This document shows positions 1-8,887 of a DNA stretch of 42,579 nucleotides, in pieces. Within the stretch, counting starts at the first letter, position 1; every line of letters begins with the position of its first letter. The stretch covers positions 1-42,579 of the forward strand of contig JAWCKG010000016.1 of assembly GCA_038852285.1 (NCBI GenBank), in the 5' to 3' direction. The DNA is from Candidatus Bathyarchaeia archaeon (GTDB lineage Archaea; Thermoproteota; Bathyarchaeia; 40CM-2-53-6; DTGE01). Below the pieces are notes generated by a model that saw nothing but the letters and a program-made list of their open reading frames with translations, made no database searches and was not told the origin of the DNA. The position numbers and the translations under genes were made by a program.

Positions 1-498
1 ATAATCGTCTACGACGCATACAAGGCGACGCTCCGCCATGATCTTTCCAATTATACGCTTCCTCACCTCCGCAGGGGAGGATAAAAAATCCCGCAGATCG
101 GCGCACATATAAATTCCATCCTCGTCGACTGGGAAGTCAAACTTCCTCAGCTCCTCGACGGTTAGCTTTCTCATGTTTTCTGTTCTACCGGTTATATACA
201 CCAAGTCGAAGTGTTCAGACCATTCATGTACCACATCAACTGCGTTTGGCATCGGCTCATCAAAGGCGAGAAAACGCTCACCGACATCGTCCAAACATAG
301 CAGAATCCTCCAAAACTTAAACCATAAATCCTCTCCTACACGATATCGCCGCATGATTTCCCTCGAACTTAAGGATTCCACTTCGAAGCGTGGAATTTCA
401 AGACCAATCGCTTCACTCCATACGGCATGCTTCCTACCATCTGTATTGATCAACGTGTCATCAACGTCAAGTAGAACGGTTTTCCTCCGCCCTTTCAA
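1..498 (-). CDS. HAD-superfamily hydrolase, C-terminus cut off by window edge
   Basis: Open frame on the minus strand that runs off the left edge, so only about 166 N-terminal residues are visible. The start is probably TTG at 498, preceded by a strong GGAGGAG ribosome site. Residues 11-15 read DVDDT, the HAD motif I with the nucleophile and acid Asp. Residues 103-107 read ITGRT, which fits motif II. The visible end reads VVDDY, a good motif IV with acidic Mg2+ ligands. The region between motifs I and II has a helical cap, as in phosphoglycolate-phosphatase-like or haloacid-dehalogenase-like members. It is therefore likely a soluble Mg2+-dependent phosphohydrolase. The substrate cannot be read from the sequence. 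It is divergent from the broken mobB gene to its right. Confidence 0.8.
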   Translation of the reverse strand, partial: MKGRRKTVLLDVDDTLINTDGRKHAVWSEAIGLEIPRFEVESLSSREIMRRYRVGEDLWFKFWRILLCLDDVGERFLAFDEPMPNAVDVVHEWSEHFDLVYITGRTENMRKLTVEELRKFDFPVDEDGIYMCADLRDFLSSPAEVRKRIIGKIMAERRLVCVVDDY

Positions 499-606
499 GA
501 CTCCTCCTTCCTTAACACCAGTAAGCCCTACCCATCTTTTCCTAGGTAAAACATTAACAAGGATAAAAACGATATTCCTATCTTTAATGGATAGGTGAAA
601 CGTCAG

Positions 607-1411
607 TTGAGTGGATTAACCCTTAATATCCCGGTAATCGCCGTTTTGGGTCGGATAACCGGGAAAACCCTCTTAGCTGAATCACTAATCAGATCCCTAG
701 TGAGGTAAGGCTACAGGGTCGCGTCCGGTAAGCATGTCACGAAAAAAGGTTTCTCCATAGAGAGGAAGGAGCCTAACAGTTGGAGGCATAGGATGGCTGA
801 AGCTTCTAAGGTGGTGATAGCCTCCGGATGTGAAAGTTCCCTCTTTTCCTTTGAGAGGCTCATAAGCCTACAAGACCTGTTAAGATACGCCGGATACGAC
901 TTCATGGTTCTCGAAGGATTTTCAAACCTTGTGGCAGGCGACCCAAGGGTTGGAAAGATTCTATGTTTTAAGGAGACAGGGTAGAAGCATGATTTCAACC
1001 TAACCCCACCCATCATTGGAGTTTACTTGCTTTTGGAAGATAAGGGAAATGATAAGCTGAACGCGTTAATGGAGGATGCTTTAGAATTTTAGAATATGTG
1101 AGAAGGGAAAGAGGAGTCTTGAGTAAACTATCGAGTTTACCAGTCCTTGACTGCAGGAAACGCGGCTATTCACCTTGTTGGAAGATCGCGGAGGCTTTAT
1201 GGGAGGGGGAGACTGCCCATGAGAAGTGCGAGGCTGAAAAAAGCGTTAAATTGTGCTTGAAGGTGGAGGACGTGGACACCCCCCTTCAACCCTTGTATCA
1301 GAGATCATTAGGAAGAGCATCCATGGCATGGTTTCAACGGTGAAAAAGGTCTCCGTGAAGGAGGATGAAAACGTAGCGATCGAGATTAGGGGGTTTAAAC
1401 ATCCACGTTGA
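607..1411 (+). pseudogene. mobB: Broken mobB-like gene (molybdopterin-guanine dinucleotide biosynthesis protein B) with C-terminal Fe-S-like domain
   Basis: From a TTG near 607 one frame gives a P-loop-like GRITGKT, then an in-frame TAA at about 712-714. It continues in the same frame with GFSIER, SWRH, FMVLEGFS and a KIL segment, the order expected for MobB (nucleotide binding, then the SWRH and VEGF regions). The frame stops at 984. A second block at 1089-1330 encodes DC-RKRGYSPC-W with a further Cys about 22 residues on, resembling the small 4Fe-4S domain found at the C-terminus of archaeal MobB proteins. The second Cys of that motif is Arg here. A one-base shift near 1301 is needed to reach the conserved IIRKSIHGMVS segment, which ends at TGA 1409-1411. 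The P-loop is one residue short of GxxxxGKT. There are thus at least one nonsense change and two frame changes. MobB links the GMP moiety in molybdenum cofactor maturation. Confidence 0.7.
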
Positions 1412-1496
1412 AAGTTTAATGAACTTTATTAACACATTTATATTCAACGGCGCATATTTACAATAACTAATCCGTATTCCAGAAAAGGGTCGATAA

Positions 1497-3062
1497 ATGA
1501 GGGAAGCCAAGGTGATGGGAAAAACAATCCTTCTGCTCTCACTGCTGATTCTCGCGGCGGCCTGCGTCTCCTTAACGCCGCCAGCATTCTCCCAAGAATT
1601 CCCCCACATCGAAGCGAGAAAAACGATCACGCCTAGCAAGGCGGCTCAGGGATCCAATGTGGAGATCACCATCACGCTGAGAGGCGCGGGCGGGATGATC
1701 CTAACGCCTGTCGACGTCGCCCTAGTTATGGATCGATCGGGAAGCATGCAGGGGACGAAAATTGAGGACGCTAAGAAGGCCGCGAAGGCCTTTCTGAACT
1801 ACAATGACGAAAGGGATAGGGTTGCGTTAATCTCATACAGCAGTGATTTAAAGGTAGGCGAGTTAGTTTACATGAACGAGGAGGGAAAAAACACCCTTAA
1901 GGCGAGCATCGACGCCATGAGGGCTTGGGGGAGCACGGACATATACGACGCATTGGTGGCGGCTATGGACCTGCTTCTAGCGTCCCCGAGAAGCAACGCG
2001 CCCCCGGTTATCGTATTGTTGAGTGATGGACTTCACAACTGGCCCACCCTCCTGCCGGACTCGGCGTTTCAGGCCCTGGCCGCGGATGCCAAAAACCAAG
2101 GCGTCATAATATACACGATCGGTTTAGGCGGTGATGCAGACCATAATAGACTCAGGCTGATAGCTGAAACCACAGGAGCCTCATACTATTTCGCACCCAC
2201 CTCGGATCAGCTTCAAGCCATATACGAGGAGATAGCGAGGAAGCTGTCCTTCGCCGGAACTAATATCGAGATAACGGAAACCATCCCCCCATACATGACC
2301 TACAACAACGACGCCTCCAAACCTCCCGCCAGCCAGACAGGAGATGGTGGGCTTATATTAAAGTGGAAGCTGGGGCACTTGAAGGTGGGTGAGGAATGGG
2401 AGGTCACGTACACTGCTAGAGCGGGTTTAGCTGTTGAATCTAACGATCAGACCATTCAGACGAAGGTTGAGTACATCACCGCTGAAGCGGCCTCCGCCAT
2501 CATAAACCTCCCACCTGGACTCATATACCATGACATCAGGGTTTCAAACTTCACCGTCGAACCACCCGTGGTGTATCAAGGCGAACTGGTGAACATAACC
2601 GTAAGCTTAGTGAACCAAGGCCTCATACAGGACAGAGTTGAGCTAAGAACCGTCTACGACGATACTGTATTGGATACTAGAACGGTTACGCTGGGCGCCG
2701 GGGAGTCAAAGACCATCGAGTTTAACTGGAATACTAGCGGCGTTGAGGGAAGCGTGGAGGGAACGAAATATAATGTCACGGTAATAGCTGATCCCGAGGC
2801 CACAATATGGGAGACGAATAGAGAGGATAACCAGATGACGAGGGAGTTGGAGGTTAAGGTGCTACCGGAGAACGTCTGGTGGATTATAATCGTCTTCATC
2901 ATCGTAACAATAATCACCGTTGGAGGGATTACTTACGCGAAGATGAGGCCGGCGGAGGTCTCCTACAACTGTCCTTCTTGCGGTGGAGCATTGAGATACG
3001 ATCGAGTGCGAAGGGAATGGTACTGTACACGGTGTGGAAGAAGATATAGGACACGAACCTAA
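1497..3062 (+). CDS. Secreted/membrane VWA-domain protein with CARDB-like domain and C-terminal zinc ribbon
   Basis: 521 residues. A signal peptide (hydrophobic LLLSLLILAAA, residues about 11-30) is followed by a von Willebrand factor A domain with a MIDAS motif DRSGS near residues 79-83 and a LLSDG strand. A CARDB-like beta domain of about residues 345-450 has the typical V.N.G and ETNREDN pattern. One transmembrane helix (about 462-482, VWWIIIVFIIVTII) leads to a cytoplasmic tail with CPSCGG and CTRCGR, a four-Cys zinc ribbon. The layout predicts an outside metal-dependent adhesion or binding module anchored to an inside zinc ribbon. Start choice: ATG at 1497 or ATG at 1515, which is preceded by AAGGTG. 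It stands alone, so no partner is indicated. The function of the VWA ligand is unknown. Confidence 0.85.
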   Translation: MREAKVMGKTILLLSLLILAAACVSLTPPAFSQEFPHIEARKTITPSKAAQGSNVEITITLRGAGGMILTPVDVALVMDRSGSMQGTKIEDAKKAAKAFLNYNDERDRVALISYSSDLKVGELVYMNEEGKNTLKASIDAMRAWGSTDIYDALVAAMDLLLASPRSNAPPVIVLLSDGLHNWPTLLPDSAFQALAADAKNQGVIIYTIGLGGDADHNRLRLIAETTGASYYFAPTSDQLQAIYEEIARKLSFAGTNIEITETIPPYMTYNNDASKPPASQTGDGGLILKWKLGHLKVGEEWEVTYTARAGLAVESNDQTIQTKVEYITAEAASAIINLPPGLIYHDIRVSNFTVEPPVVYQGELVNITVSLVNQGLIQDRVELRTVYDDTVLDTRTVTLGAGESKTIEFNWNTSGVEGSVEGTKYNVTVIADPEATIWETNREDNQMTRELEVKVLPENVWWIIIVFIIVTIITVGGITYAKMRPAEVSYNCPSCGGALRYDRVRREWYCTRCGRRYRTRT

Positions 3063-3161
3063 CCGTTTTCATAGCTACTTTTATGCTTGAATTGCGCTTG
3101 GGGAGCGGCATAAGTAGTAAAGGCTTTGCTCGGCAGGCTTTATTTTCTTAAGCCTTACGGT

Positions 3162-3410
3162 TTACTTCTCCTCCTCTCGGCTTTTTCTTTCCTGCTTCTC
3201 AACGGATTTTGGTTTAAGGAGGACAATGTCTCCTATCGCCTTTATAGCGTTGAATGGAATGCTTTTCTCCTCTCCTTCAAGGTCGATTATCAGAAATAGT
3301 TTTCCATCCAAAGTGAACTCCACGTCTGAGACAGCTCCTAGTCTAATGCCTTGGTGGTCGATTACGTCTATACCTACCAAATCCTCTTTCCTAAAGCCTC
3401 TTTTCGACAC
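3162..3410 (-). CDS. PRC-barrel domain protein
   Basis: 82-residue protein that is almost entirely one PRC-barrel: the segments GIDVIDHQGIRLG, SDVEF, LFLIIDLEG, IPFNAI and GDIVLL give the alternating strands of the fold. A charged Lys/Glu tail of about 15 residues follows. The start is GTG at 3410 behind a GGGGGTAGGG stretch. PRC-barrel proteins serve as RNA-processing or photosynthetic subunits. In haloarchaea some (CdpB) act in FtsZ-based division. Which of these applies here cannot be told. It is convergent with the VWA gene and not in an obvious operon. Confidence 0.8.
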   Translation of the reverse strand: MSKRGFRKEDLVGIDVIDHQGIRLGAVSDVEFTLDGKLFLIIDLEGEEKSIPFNAIKAIGDIVLLKPKSVEKQERKSREEEK

Positions 3411-3669
3411 AGCCCTACCCCCACAGTAAACTATGTTGATTATATATAAAACTATGATCGATCCTCTTAAACCGTAACTTTTAGGTTACCTGATCCTGAA
3501 ACCTTGATTCGATTAACCTTTAAACTTGCCATTAAACACATTTATCCAGGCTCAGAGGCGATCTACGTTTTGCCTCTTATCCAATTAAAAATAGGGTTCT
3601 AGTTAAGCTTATACCATGTTGTGTGAATGAAAAGCTTGCGCATTAAGCCCTTTTCGAGGTGGATAGACG

Positions 3670-4680
3670 TTGCTGGTTACGGCTTGCGGCATAGCTGTAA
3701 CGGACGTTATCGCCGCTGATCTGCCTCGAATCGCTGAGCCCGGGGAAATTGTGTTCGGGCCGAGGGGTAATGAAATCCACATTGGTGGACATACATGCAA
3801 CGTAGCGGTGGACCTAGTGCAGATGGGAATTCGAGGTGAGGACGTCAGCGCGATCATACCGATAGGCCCAGACCATTTAGGCAGCTTCCTCGAAGAGGCT
3901 TTAAGGAGCCACGGGATTATCACCCATCCGTTAAGGGTTAACGTTCGAACATCATCCAACCTCATCCTCGTTGTCAAGGGAGAGGATAGAAGGTTCCACG
4001 CCGATGTGGGGGCTAATTTACACATGGACCCGGAACGGGTTATGGAGATAGTTCGAGAAGAAAGGCCCACCATATTTTATATTGGAGCCACAGGCTGGCT
4101 TGGAAGGTTTGATGAGAAACTCTCTCAAGTCTGCCGGGAAGTTAAAGGAATGAAAAGCCTCATCCTCGCCAGCGTCATAGCCCCGTATGGAAAGGATTGG
4201 AGCTATATTACTCCATCCTTAAGGTTCATCGACATATTCCACGGCAACATCTATGAAGCCTCCCATATTACGGGTGCCGACAACCCGTTCAAAGCCGCCG
4301 AGCTTATCGCTAAGCATGGCTCTAAGGTGATCTTAATATCGGCGGGTGAGAAGGGGCTCTATGCTATGGTAAAGGGCCGAATCATCATGGCACCATCATT
4401 CAAGGTCGAAACCGTGGATCCAACCGGAGCTGGAGACGCCTTATGCGCAGGTGTCATGTACAAGCTTTTAAACGAACCATATCGATCGAGAATAGGACCC
4501 GATGGGGGGCTAGAGAGCTTAAGCTTGGAGGATTGGAAGGATGTTTTGATGTACGCCCTGGCCTGTGGGGCCGCATGTTGCACAGCCACAGGAACCACAA
4601 CGGCCGTGAGGCCTGAAATCATCCAGGAGATACTTGAAAATCAAGCTGAAGAATTTATGAGCAGGGTAGAGGTCAAGTGA
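3670..4680 (+). CDS. PfkB-family carbohydrate kinase
   Basis: 336 residues. PfkB signature 1 is seen as GGHTCNVAVDL near residues 39-50. Signature 2, DPTGAGDALCAG, lies near 246-258, with the anion hole GAG and catalytic Asp. The N-terminal G/D substrate-binding region and the central N-x-x-E (NIYEAS) are present. This predicts ATP-dependent phosphorylation of a sugar or nucleoside in the cytoplasm. The start is TTG at 3670 after GAGGTGG; no ATG in frame fits better. It lies upstream of fae-hps on the same strand with a 286-base gap. A role in supplying or using sugar phosphates is therefore possible but not shown. Substrate (ribose, KDG, fructose-type or nucleoside) is undetermined. Confidence 0.85.
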   Translation: MLVTACGIAVTDVIAADLPRIAEPGEIVFGPRGNEIHIGGHTCNVAVDLVQMGIRGEDVSAIIPIGPDHLGSFLEEALRSHGIITHPLRVNVRTSSNLILVVKGEDRRFHADVGANLHMDPERVMEIVREERPTIFYIGATGWLGRFDEKLSQVCREVKGMKSLILASVIAPYGKDWSYITPSLRFIDIFHGNIYEASHITGADNPFKAAELIAKHGSKVILISAGEKGLYAMVKGRIIMAPSFKVETVDPTGAGDALCAGVMYKLLNEPYRSRIGPDGGLESLSLEDWKDVLMYALACGAACCTATGTTTAVRPEIIQEILENQAEEFMSRVEVK

Positions 4681-4966
4681 ATTCTATCGGCCTATGGATG
4701 CGGCGCCTATCGCCGCTCGTTTGTGAGTAGTTTCGTGGAGAAAGCGTTTAGCCCGAATCCTTCTCAGATTTATTAGCGATAATGATTACTTCGAAAGTCC
4801 CCTCTCATGTGCGTTTAGACAGCTCGCTTCACATTGAATAAATTCTTACAGTTGTCGCAACCCTCTTCATGCTTTCGAATCCAAGCCTTCTCGCGAGTCG
4901 GCTTACAACCATAAATCGATTTCCATGAACTTAAGCTTAAAATACGGCGATGGGTGAACAATTGGG

Positions 4967-6169
4967 ATGTTTGAGGTGAAAATGGTGTTCGCCGTCGGTG
5001 AGGCTCTTATAGGTAGTGGGGGTGAAGTCGCCCACGTAGACCTCCTAGTAGGCGATAAGAATGGCCCAGTTGGACAAGCATTCGCAAATGGAATGGCTCA
5101 GCTGTCTCAGGGCCACACCCCATTATTGGCCGTCATTAGACCTAACCTGCTCACGAAGCCATGCACCCTGATAATACCGAAGGTTACTGTCAAGGACAGC
5201 GAACAGGCTTCGAAGGTGTTCGGCCCAGCCCAGTATGCGGTGGCTAAGGCTGTAGCTGACTCAGTTGAGGAGGGGGTCATCCCAGCTGATAAGTTGGATG
5301 AGTGGGTCATCGTATGCGGAGTGTTCGTGCATCCTGAGGCTAAGGATTACCGGAAAATATACCAGTATAACTATGGAGCTACGAGGCTGGCTCTTAAAAG
5401 AGCCCTTGAGAATTATCCAGGCATGGATAAAATTATGTATGAGAAGGATCGGGCTGTGCATCCCATCATGGGCTTCAGGGTTCCGAGGCTTTGGAAACCA
5501 CCTTACCTTCAAGTCGCTTTGGATATACCTGACGTGGAACGGGTTAAACAGGTGGTACGTCAGATTCCAAGCAGCGACCAACTCATATTGGAGGCGGGAA
5601 CACCCCTGATTAAAAAATACGGGGTGCGCATCGTTAAGGAGCTTAGAGAAGTCGCTGGAAACGCCTTCATCATAGCTGATTTGAAGACGATGGATGTTGG
5701 ACAGGTAGAGGTGGATTTAGCCTTTGAGGAAACAGCTGACGCCGTAGTGGTATCCGGGAGGGCCTCCAAGCAAACCATAGAGAAGTTCATCGACGAAGCG
5801 AAAAAATGTGGAATATACGCCTTCCTAGATCTATCTAACGTAGAAGACCCAATTGCACTGCTGAAATCCCTGAAGGAGTCTCCAGAGGTCGTTCTCATCC
5901 ACAGGCCCATCGACACTGAGCAGGAGGCAAAACAACGATGGGAGTTAATTAAAGGCCTCAAAAAAGCCGTAAAAAGGAAGATCTTGGTAGCCGTGGCTGG
6001 GGGGATAACACCTGAGAATGTTCAGGAGGTTCTGAAACTCGGCGCAGACATCATCGTAGTCGGACGATACATAACACAGTCCAGAGACGTTACACACGCC
6101 GCAAGAGAATTCCTCAAATACATGGGAGAGGACATAGATCTCTTCCGCGTCCACTACGCGACCGAGTAG
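4967..6169 (+). CDS. fae-hps: Bifunctional formaldehyde-activating enzyme / 3-hexulose-6-phosphate synthase
   Basis: 400 residues in two fused domains. Fae (about 1-165) condenses formaldehyde with tetrahydromethanopterin. It shows GEALIGSGGEVAHVDL with the catalytic His at 23, GDKNGPVGQAFANG and the conserved HPEAKDY region. Hps (about 170-390) is an orotidine-phosphate-decarboxylase-like barrel with LQVALD, LEAGTPLIKKYG, IADLKTMD and VAGGITPENV. In archaea lacking transketolase-based pentose synthesis this fusion typically runs in reverse, making ribulose 5-phosphate from hexulose 6-phosphate while Fae traps the released formaldehyde. Two starts are possible: ATG 4967 (GGGTGA nine bases upstream) or ATG 4982, which aligns with the usual Fae N-terminus. 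No phi (hexulose isomerase) gene is adjacent. Confidence 0.95.
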   Translation: MFEVKMVFAVGEALIGSGGEVAHVDLLVGDKNGPVGQAFANGMAQLSQGHTPLLAVIRPNLLTKPCTLIIPKVTVKDSEQASKVFGPAQYAVAKAVADSVEEGVIPADKLDEWVIVCGVFVHPEAKDYRKIYQYNYGATRLALKRALENYPGMDKIMYEKDRAVHPIMGFRVPRLWKPPYLQVALDIPDVERVKQVVRQIPSSDQLILEAGTPLIKKYGVRIVKELREVAGNAFIIADLKTMDVGQVEVDLAFEETADAVVVSGRASKQTIEKFIDEAKKCGIYAFLDLSNVEDPIALLKSLKESPEVVLIHRPIDTEQEAKQRWELIKGLKKAVKRKILVAVAGGITPENVQEVLKLGADIIVVGRYITQSRDVTHAAREFLKYMGEDIDLFRVHYATE

Positions 6170-6257
6170 AGAACAAACCATAATATTCGGCTGAAAACAA
6201 CGCAAAATTGAATAGCATCATGATTCATCGCATTGGATGGAAGTAATGGAAATAGGG

Positions 6258-6352
6258 GCGGGGGTCGCCGAGTCAGGTCAAAGGCGCAGAACAGCGTAAG
6301 CTTCAGGAGCCTGTCCCGAAGGGGTTCGTGGGTTCGAATCCCACCCCCCGCA
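6258..6352 (+). tRNA. tRNA-Leu (anticodon CAG) with a probable 10-base intron
   Basis: Acceptor GCGGGGG pairs with CCCCCGC, T-arm GTGGG/CCCAC encloses TTCGAAT, D-arm GCC/GGC, and a long variable arm (TCCC...GGGG) marks a class II tRNA. As written, the anticodon stem does not pair. Removing AACAGCGTAA (6290-6299) restores a perfect CAGGC/GCCTG stem around the loop TTCAGGA, giving anticodon CAG. The intron would then lie between positions 29 and 30, a non-canonical site. No CCA is encoded; the gene ends at the discriminator A. Confidence 0.85.
6290..6299 (+). other. Predicted tRNA-Leu intron at position 29/30
   Basis: This is the only ten-base removal that makes the five-base-pair anticodon stem perfect. 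The segment plus downstream exon can form a short AGC-GTAA-GCT hairpin. Splicing by an archaeal endonuclease that accepts relaxed bulge-helix-bulge sites would be required. Boundaries are inferred from stem repair only. Confidence 0.55.
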
Positions 6353-6773
6353 CTAAATTCAGTTAGGATCTAAATTTAATTTCATTCTTAGCATTTTTTA
6401 TAATTTTTCAAGAAGGCCCGCCTTTCCTTCAGCACAGTAAATCTAAGCTCACGTACGAGAGCAGCGGCCTGACAGGTTCACAATAAATCCTCAGTGTCGG
6501 AAGGAAGAGTTGGGCCAGACTGCCTCTATTGCAACGCTTCAAAAGATTTCACATTTTAGGGAATCCTGAGAAATACATTAAGTTACGAATCATTTAAAGT
6601 GAAATGACTTCTATTATTCGGGAATTCTTAAAACATAATTGTTGAGGAAGATGTTAGAACTTGCGCATTAAACCTGATAACTTTAGCTAACTGAGCGATG
6701 AAATGTAAAAGGGGGTTGATTAGGATAAAAAGTTTCGAGAAGAGAAACGTCAGATAATGCTCTATACGCCTGT
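6353..6773. other. Gene-free stretch after tRNA-Leu
   Basis: No convincing gene was found. The minus strand has a 27-codon open stretch near 6380-6465 (reading QAAALVRELRFTVLK, ending in a stop) with no start codon. It looks like a leftover 3' end, not a working gene. The rest is AT-rich and featureless. Confidence 0.4.
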
Positions 6774-6926
6774 CTAATACTTTCTATGCTTCTGGAAACA
6801 TTCCCTACAGTAGACTGGCCTCCCTTCTGTAGGCTTAAACGGAACCTCCGCTTCAGCTCCACAGTCAGAACATGTGATTTTATACATTGTTCTGGGGCTG
6901 CCGTATCTACGCCTTTCGTAACTCAT
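6774..6926 (-). CDS. 50-residue zinc-finger microprotein (CxxC...CxxC)
   Basis: The sequence starts MSYERRYGSPRTMYKITC. It contains CSDCG and, after GRPVYC, a second pair CREC, then ends FQKHRKY. Two CxxC knuckles about 20 residues apart make a classic small zinc ribbon. The pattern 'VPF.P..GRPVYC..CF' is widespread in archaeal and bacterial small zinc-ribbon proteins of unknown role, probably nucleic-acid or protein binding. The ATG at 6926 is in a clean frame to TAG at 6774. It is transcribed toward tRNA-Leu and appears to stand alone. Confidence 0.75.
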   Translation of the reverse strand: MSYERRRYGSPRTMYKITCSDCGAEAEVPFKPTEGRPVYCRECFQKHRKY

Positions 6927-7157
6927 CTATTTCCTCACCATTTAATACTTTAGTTATACGAGAGATCTATTAGAAATAGAGTCGTCCCGTATACTGGCCA
7001 CTATATCATGGGTCCCGGCTTTTAAAGTTTACTTAAATTTAGCTATTCCTAACACATGAAACTTCGAGTAAAATATTCATCATGTTTGGGAATGTAGTTA
7101 ATTCACCGCTTAAAATCCCCATTTCAAAGGGAGATGGGGATCTTCGAGTAAGAGGAC

Positions 7158-7825
<668 letters not shown>

Positions 7826-8002
7826 AGGTACGGCTCCATTGGACTGATCGGGTGTCTGCAAGCCCTAAAATGGTAACAGAGTTGATTGAAAGCCTTAAGT
7901 CAGCTAGGGTTGGATTCATGATCTTTCCCGAGCAGTCAACGAACAAAAACGATTTATAGTTCCTCAACAACTTAGAATAAGTAAAGCTGACAGATTGATG
8001 AG

Positions 8003-8254
8003 GTGAATGATGTGGCGATTGTGCCCTTCTATCCTGGAATGGTAAGGCCTGTTGTACCCAGTTATATTACATTCCAACCGGCATACTATCCAACCATCCC
8101 AGCTTTTTTGGGCTTAGCTGTCCCCGTACAAACCTACCCAACCATATCCGCTCCCATGATTCCGTTTGAGTGGTCTGGAGTGAGTCACCATTACCGATTC
8201 GCTAACGCCGCCTATAATCCAGGAAGCTTTTGGATATGGCCTCCAGATCGATAA
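8003..8254 (+). CDS. Small proline/tyrosine-rich protein of unknown function
   Basis: An 83-residue open frame starting GTG at 8003, or GTG at 8012 behind GAGGTGA. The protein is rich in Pro, Tyr and Phe: FYPGMVRPVV, FQPAYYPTIPAF, FWIWPPDR. It has no Cys, no clear helix-forming stretch and no signal peptide. I do not recognise a family. The composition resembles low-complexity structural or surface segments. It lies just after a decayed ATPase, so it may itself be a fragment. The good ribosome site argues for a real gene. Confidence 0.45.
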   Translation: MNDVAIVPFYPGMVRPVVPSYITFQPAYYPTIPAFLGLAVPVQTYPTISAPMIPFEWSGVSHHYRFANAAYNPGSFWIWPPDR

Positions 8255-8647
8255 CCTTATAAACAAAATTGGCCGTTAGCTACGCAGACGCAGCAGTAAC
8301 CCATATTGTTAAATTTAGTTGGGCGCCCAAAGATTCCCCCAATTGCTGCAAAGCCTAATATGTCTTAAGCAGGGCTTCAGTAAAGTCGCGGTTATTACAG
8401 ATGGTGGATGCATCAAAACTTTATGAAAACGATCGGCGATTAATCTCTCTACTATTCTTGACCGGACCTTTGGTGGCCTTCGCAAGGGGAAGGGGTAAAA
8501 TCATCGCTTGAGTTGGCTAAGTTCTTAATAAAATGGCTTGTATCTTAAGGCTTAGTTTAAAAGTCTTCCATGAGTGGCTTAATACGTTTCTTTGAAAAGA
8601 CATATCTTATATGCGAGTACTAGATAAGTTAATGTAAGGTGATGTAG
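8255..8647. other. Gene-free stretch with a promoter near its right end
   Basis: No supported gene was seen. One 36-codon plus-strand frame from ATG at about 8401 has no recognisable content. Near 8604-8614 the sequence TCTTATATGC is a plausible TATA box for the small gene starting at 8648. Confidence 0.4.
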
Positions 8648-8827
8648 GTGGGAAAGTTGACAATTTACCTCGCGAAGGATGAAGAGGAGAAGATTAAGGC
8701 CATAAAGAATGCTCTGTTGAACGAGATTCCAGAAGTTTCCGTCGACTTCAGTAAAAGCAGAATTGTAAGGATGGCCATCGATAAACTATACTCTATCCTA
8801 TATCACGATAAAGCTGGGAAAAAGTAG
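8648..8827 (+). CDS. 59-residue protein, probable ribbon-helix-helix-type regulator
   Basis: Starts GTG at 8648 after AAGGTGAT. The sequence begins MGKLTIYLAKDEEEKIKAI and continues through SVDFSKSRIVRMAIDKLYSIL. A short N-terminal beta strand (KLTIYL) followed by two helices joined by a turn, with 'SKSRIVRMAI' as the second-helix signature, is the pattern of MetJ/Arc (RHH) DNA-binding proteins and antitoxins. No toxin gene follows; the next gene is on the opposite strand. Assignment is by pattern only. Confidence 0.6.
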   Translation: MGKLTIYLAKDEEEKIKAIKNALLNEIPEVSVDFSKSRIVRMAIDKLYSILYHDKAGKK

Positions 8828-8887
8828 CGTTCAGCCTTTACGGCATTCCTAGAATCTACGAATTAAATCAGGCTTGCAGATCGATGA

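Noticed and set aside
173-598. 141-codon plus-strand open frame
   Set aside because: It is antisense to the HAD hydrolase, whose motifs are clear on the minus strand.
711-1016. Minus-strand frame over the mobB region
   Set aside because: The MobB motifs read on the plus strand; the minus frame has no recognisable content.
7861-7960. Short plus-strand frame reading MVTELIESLKSARVGFMIF
   Set aside because: It is only about 30 codons after the ATPase remnant, with no start context; possibly a leftover fragment but the family is not recognisable.
8401-8511. 36-codon plus-strand frame from ATG (MVDASKLYENDRR)
   Set aside because: It has no ribosome site and no recognisable motif; probably chance.
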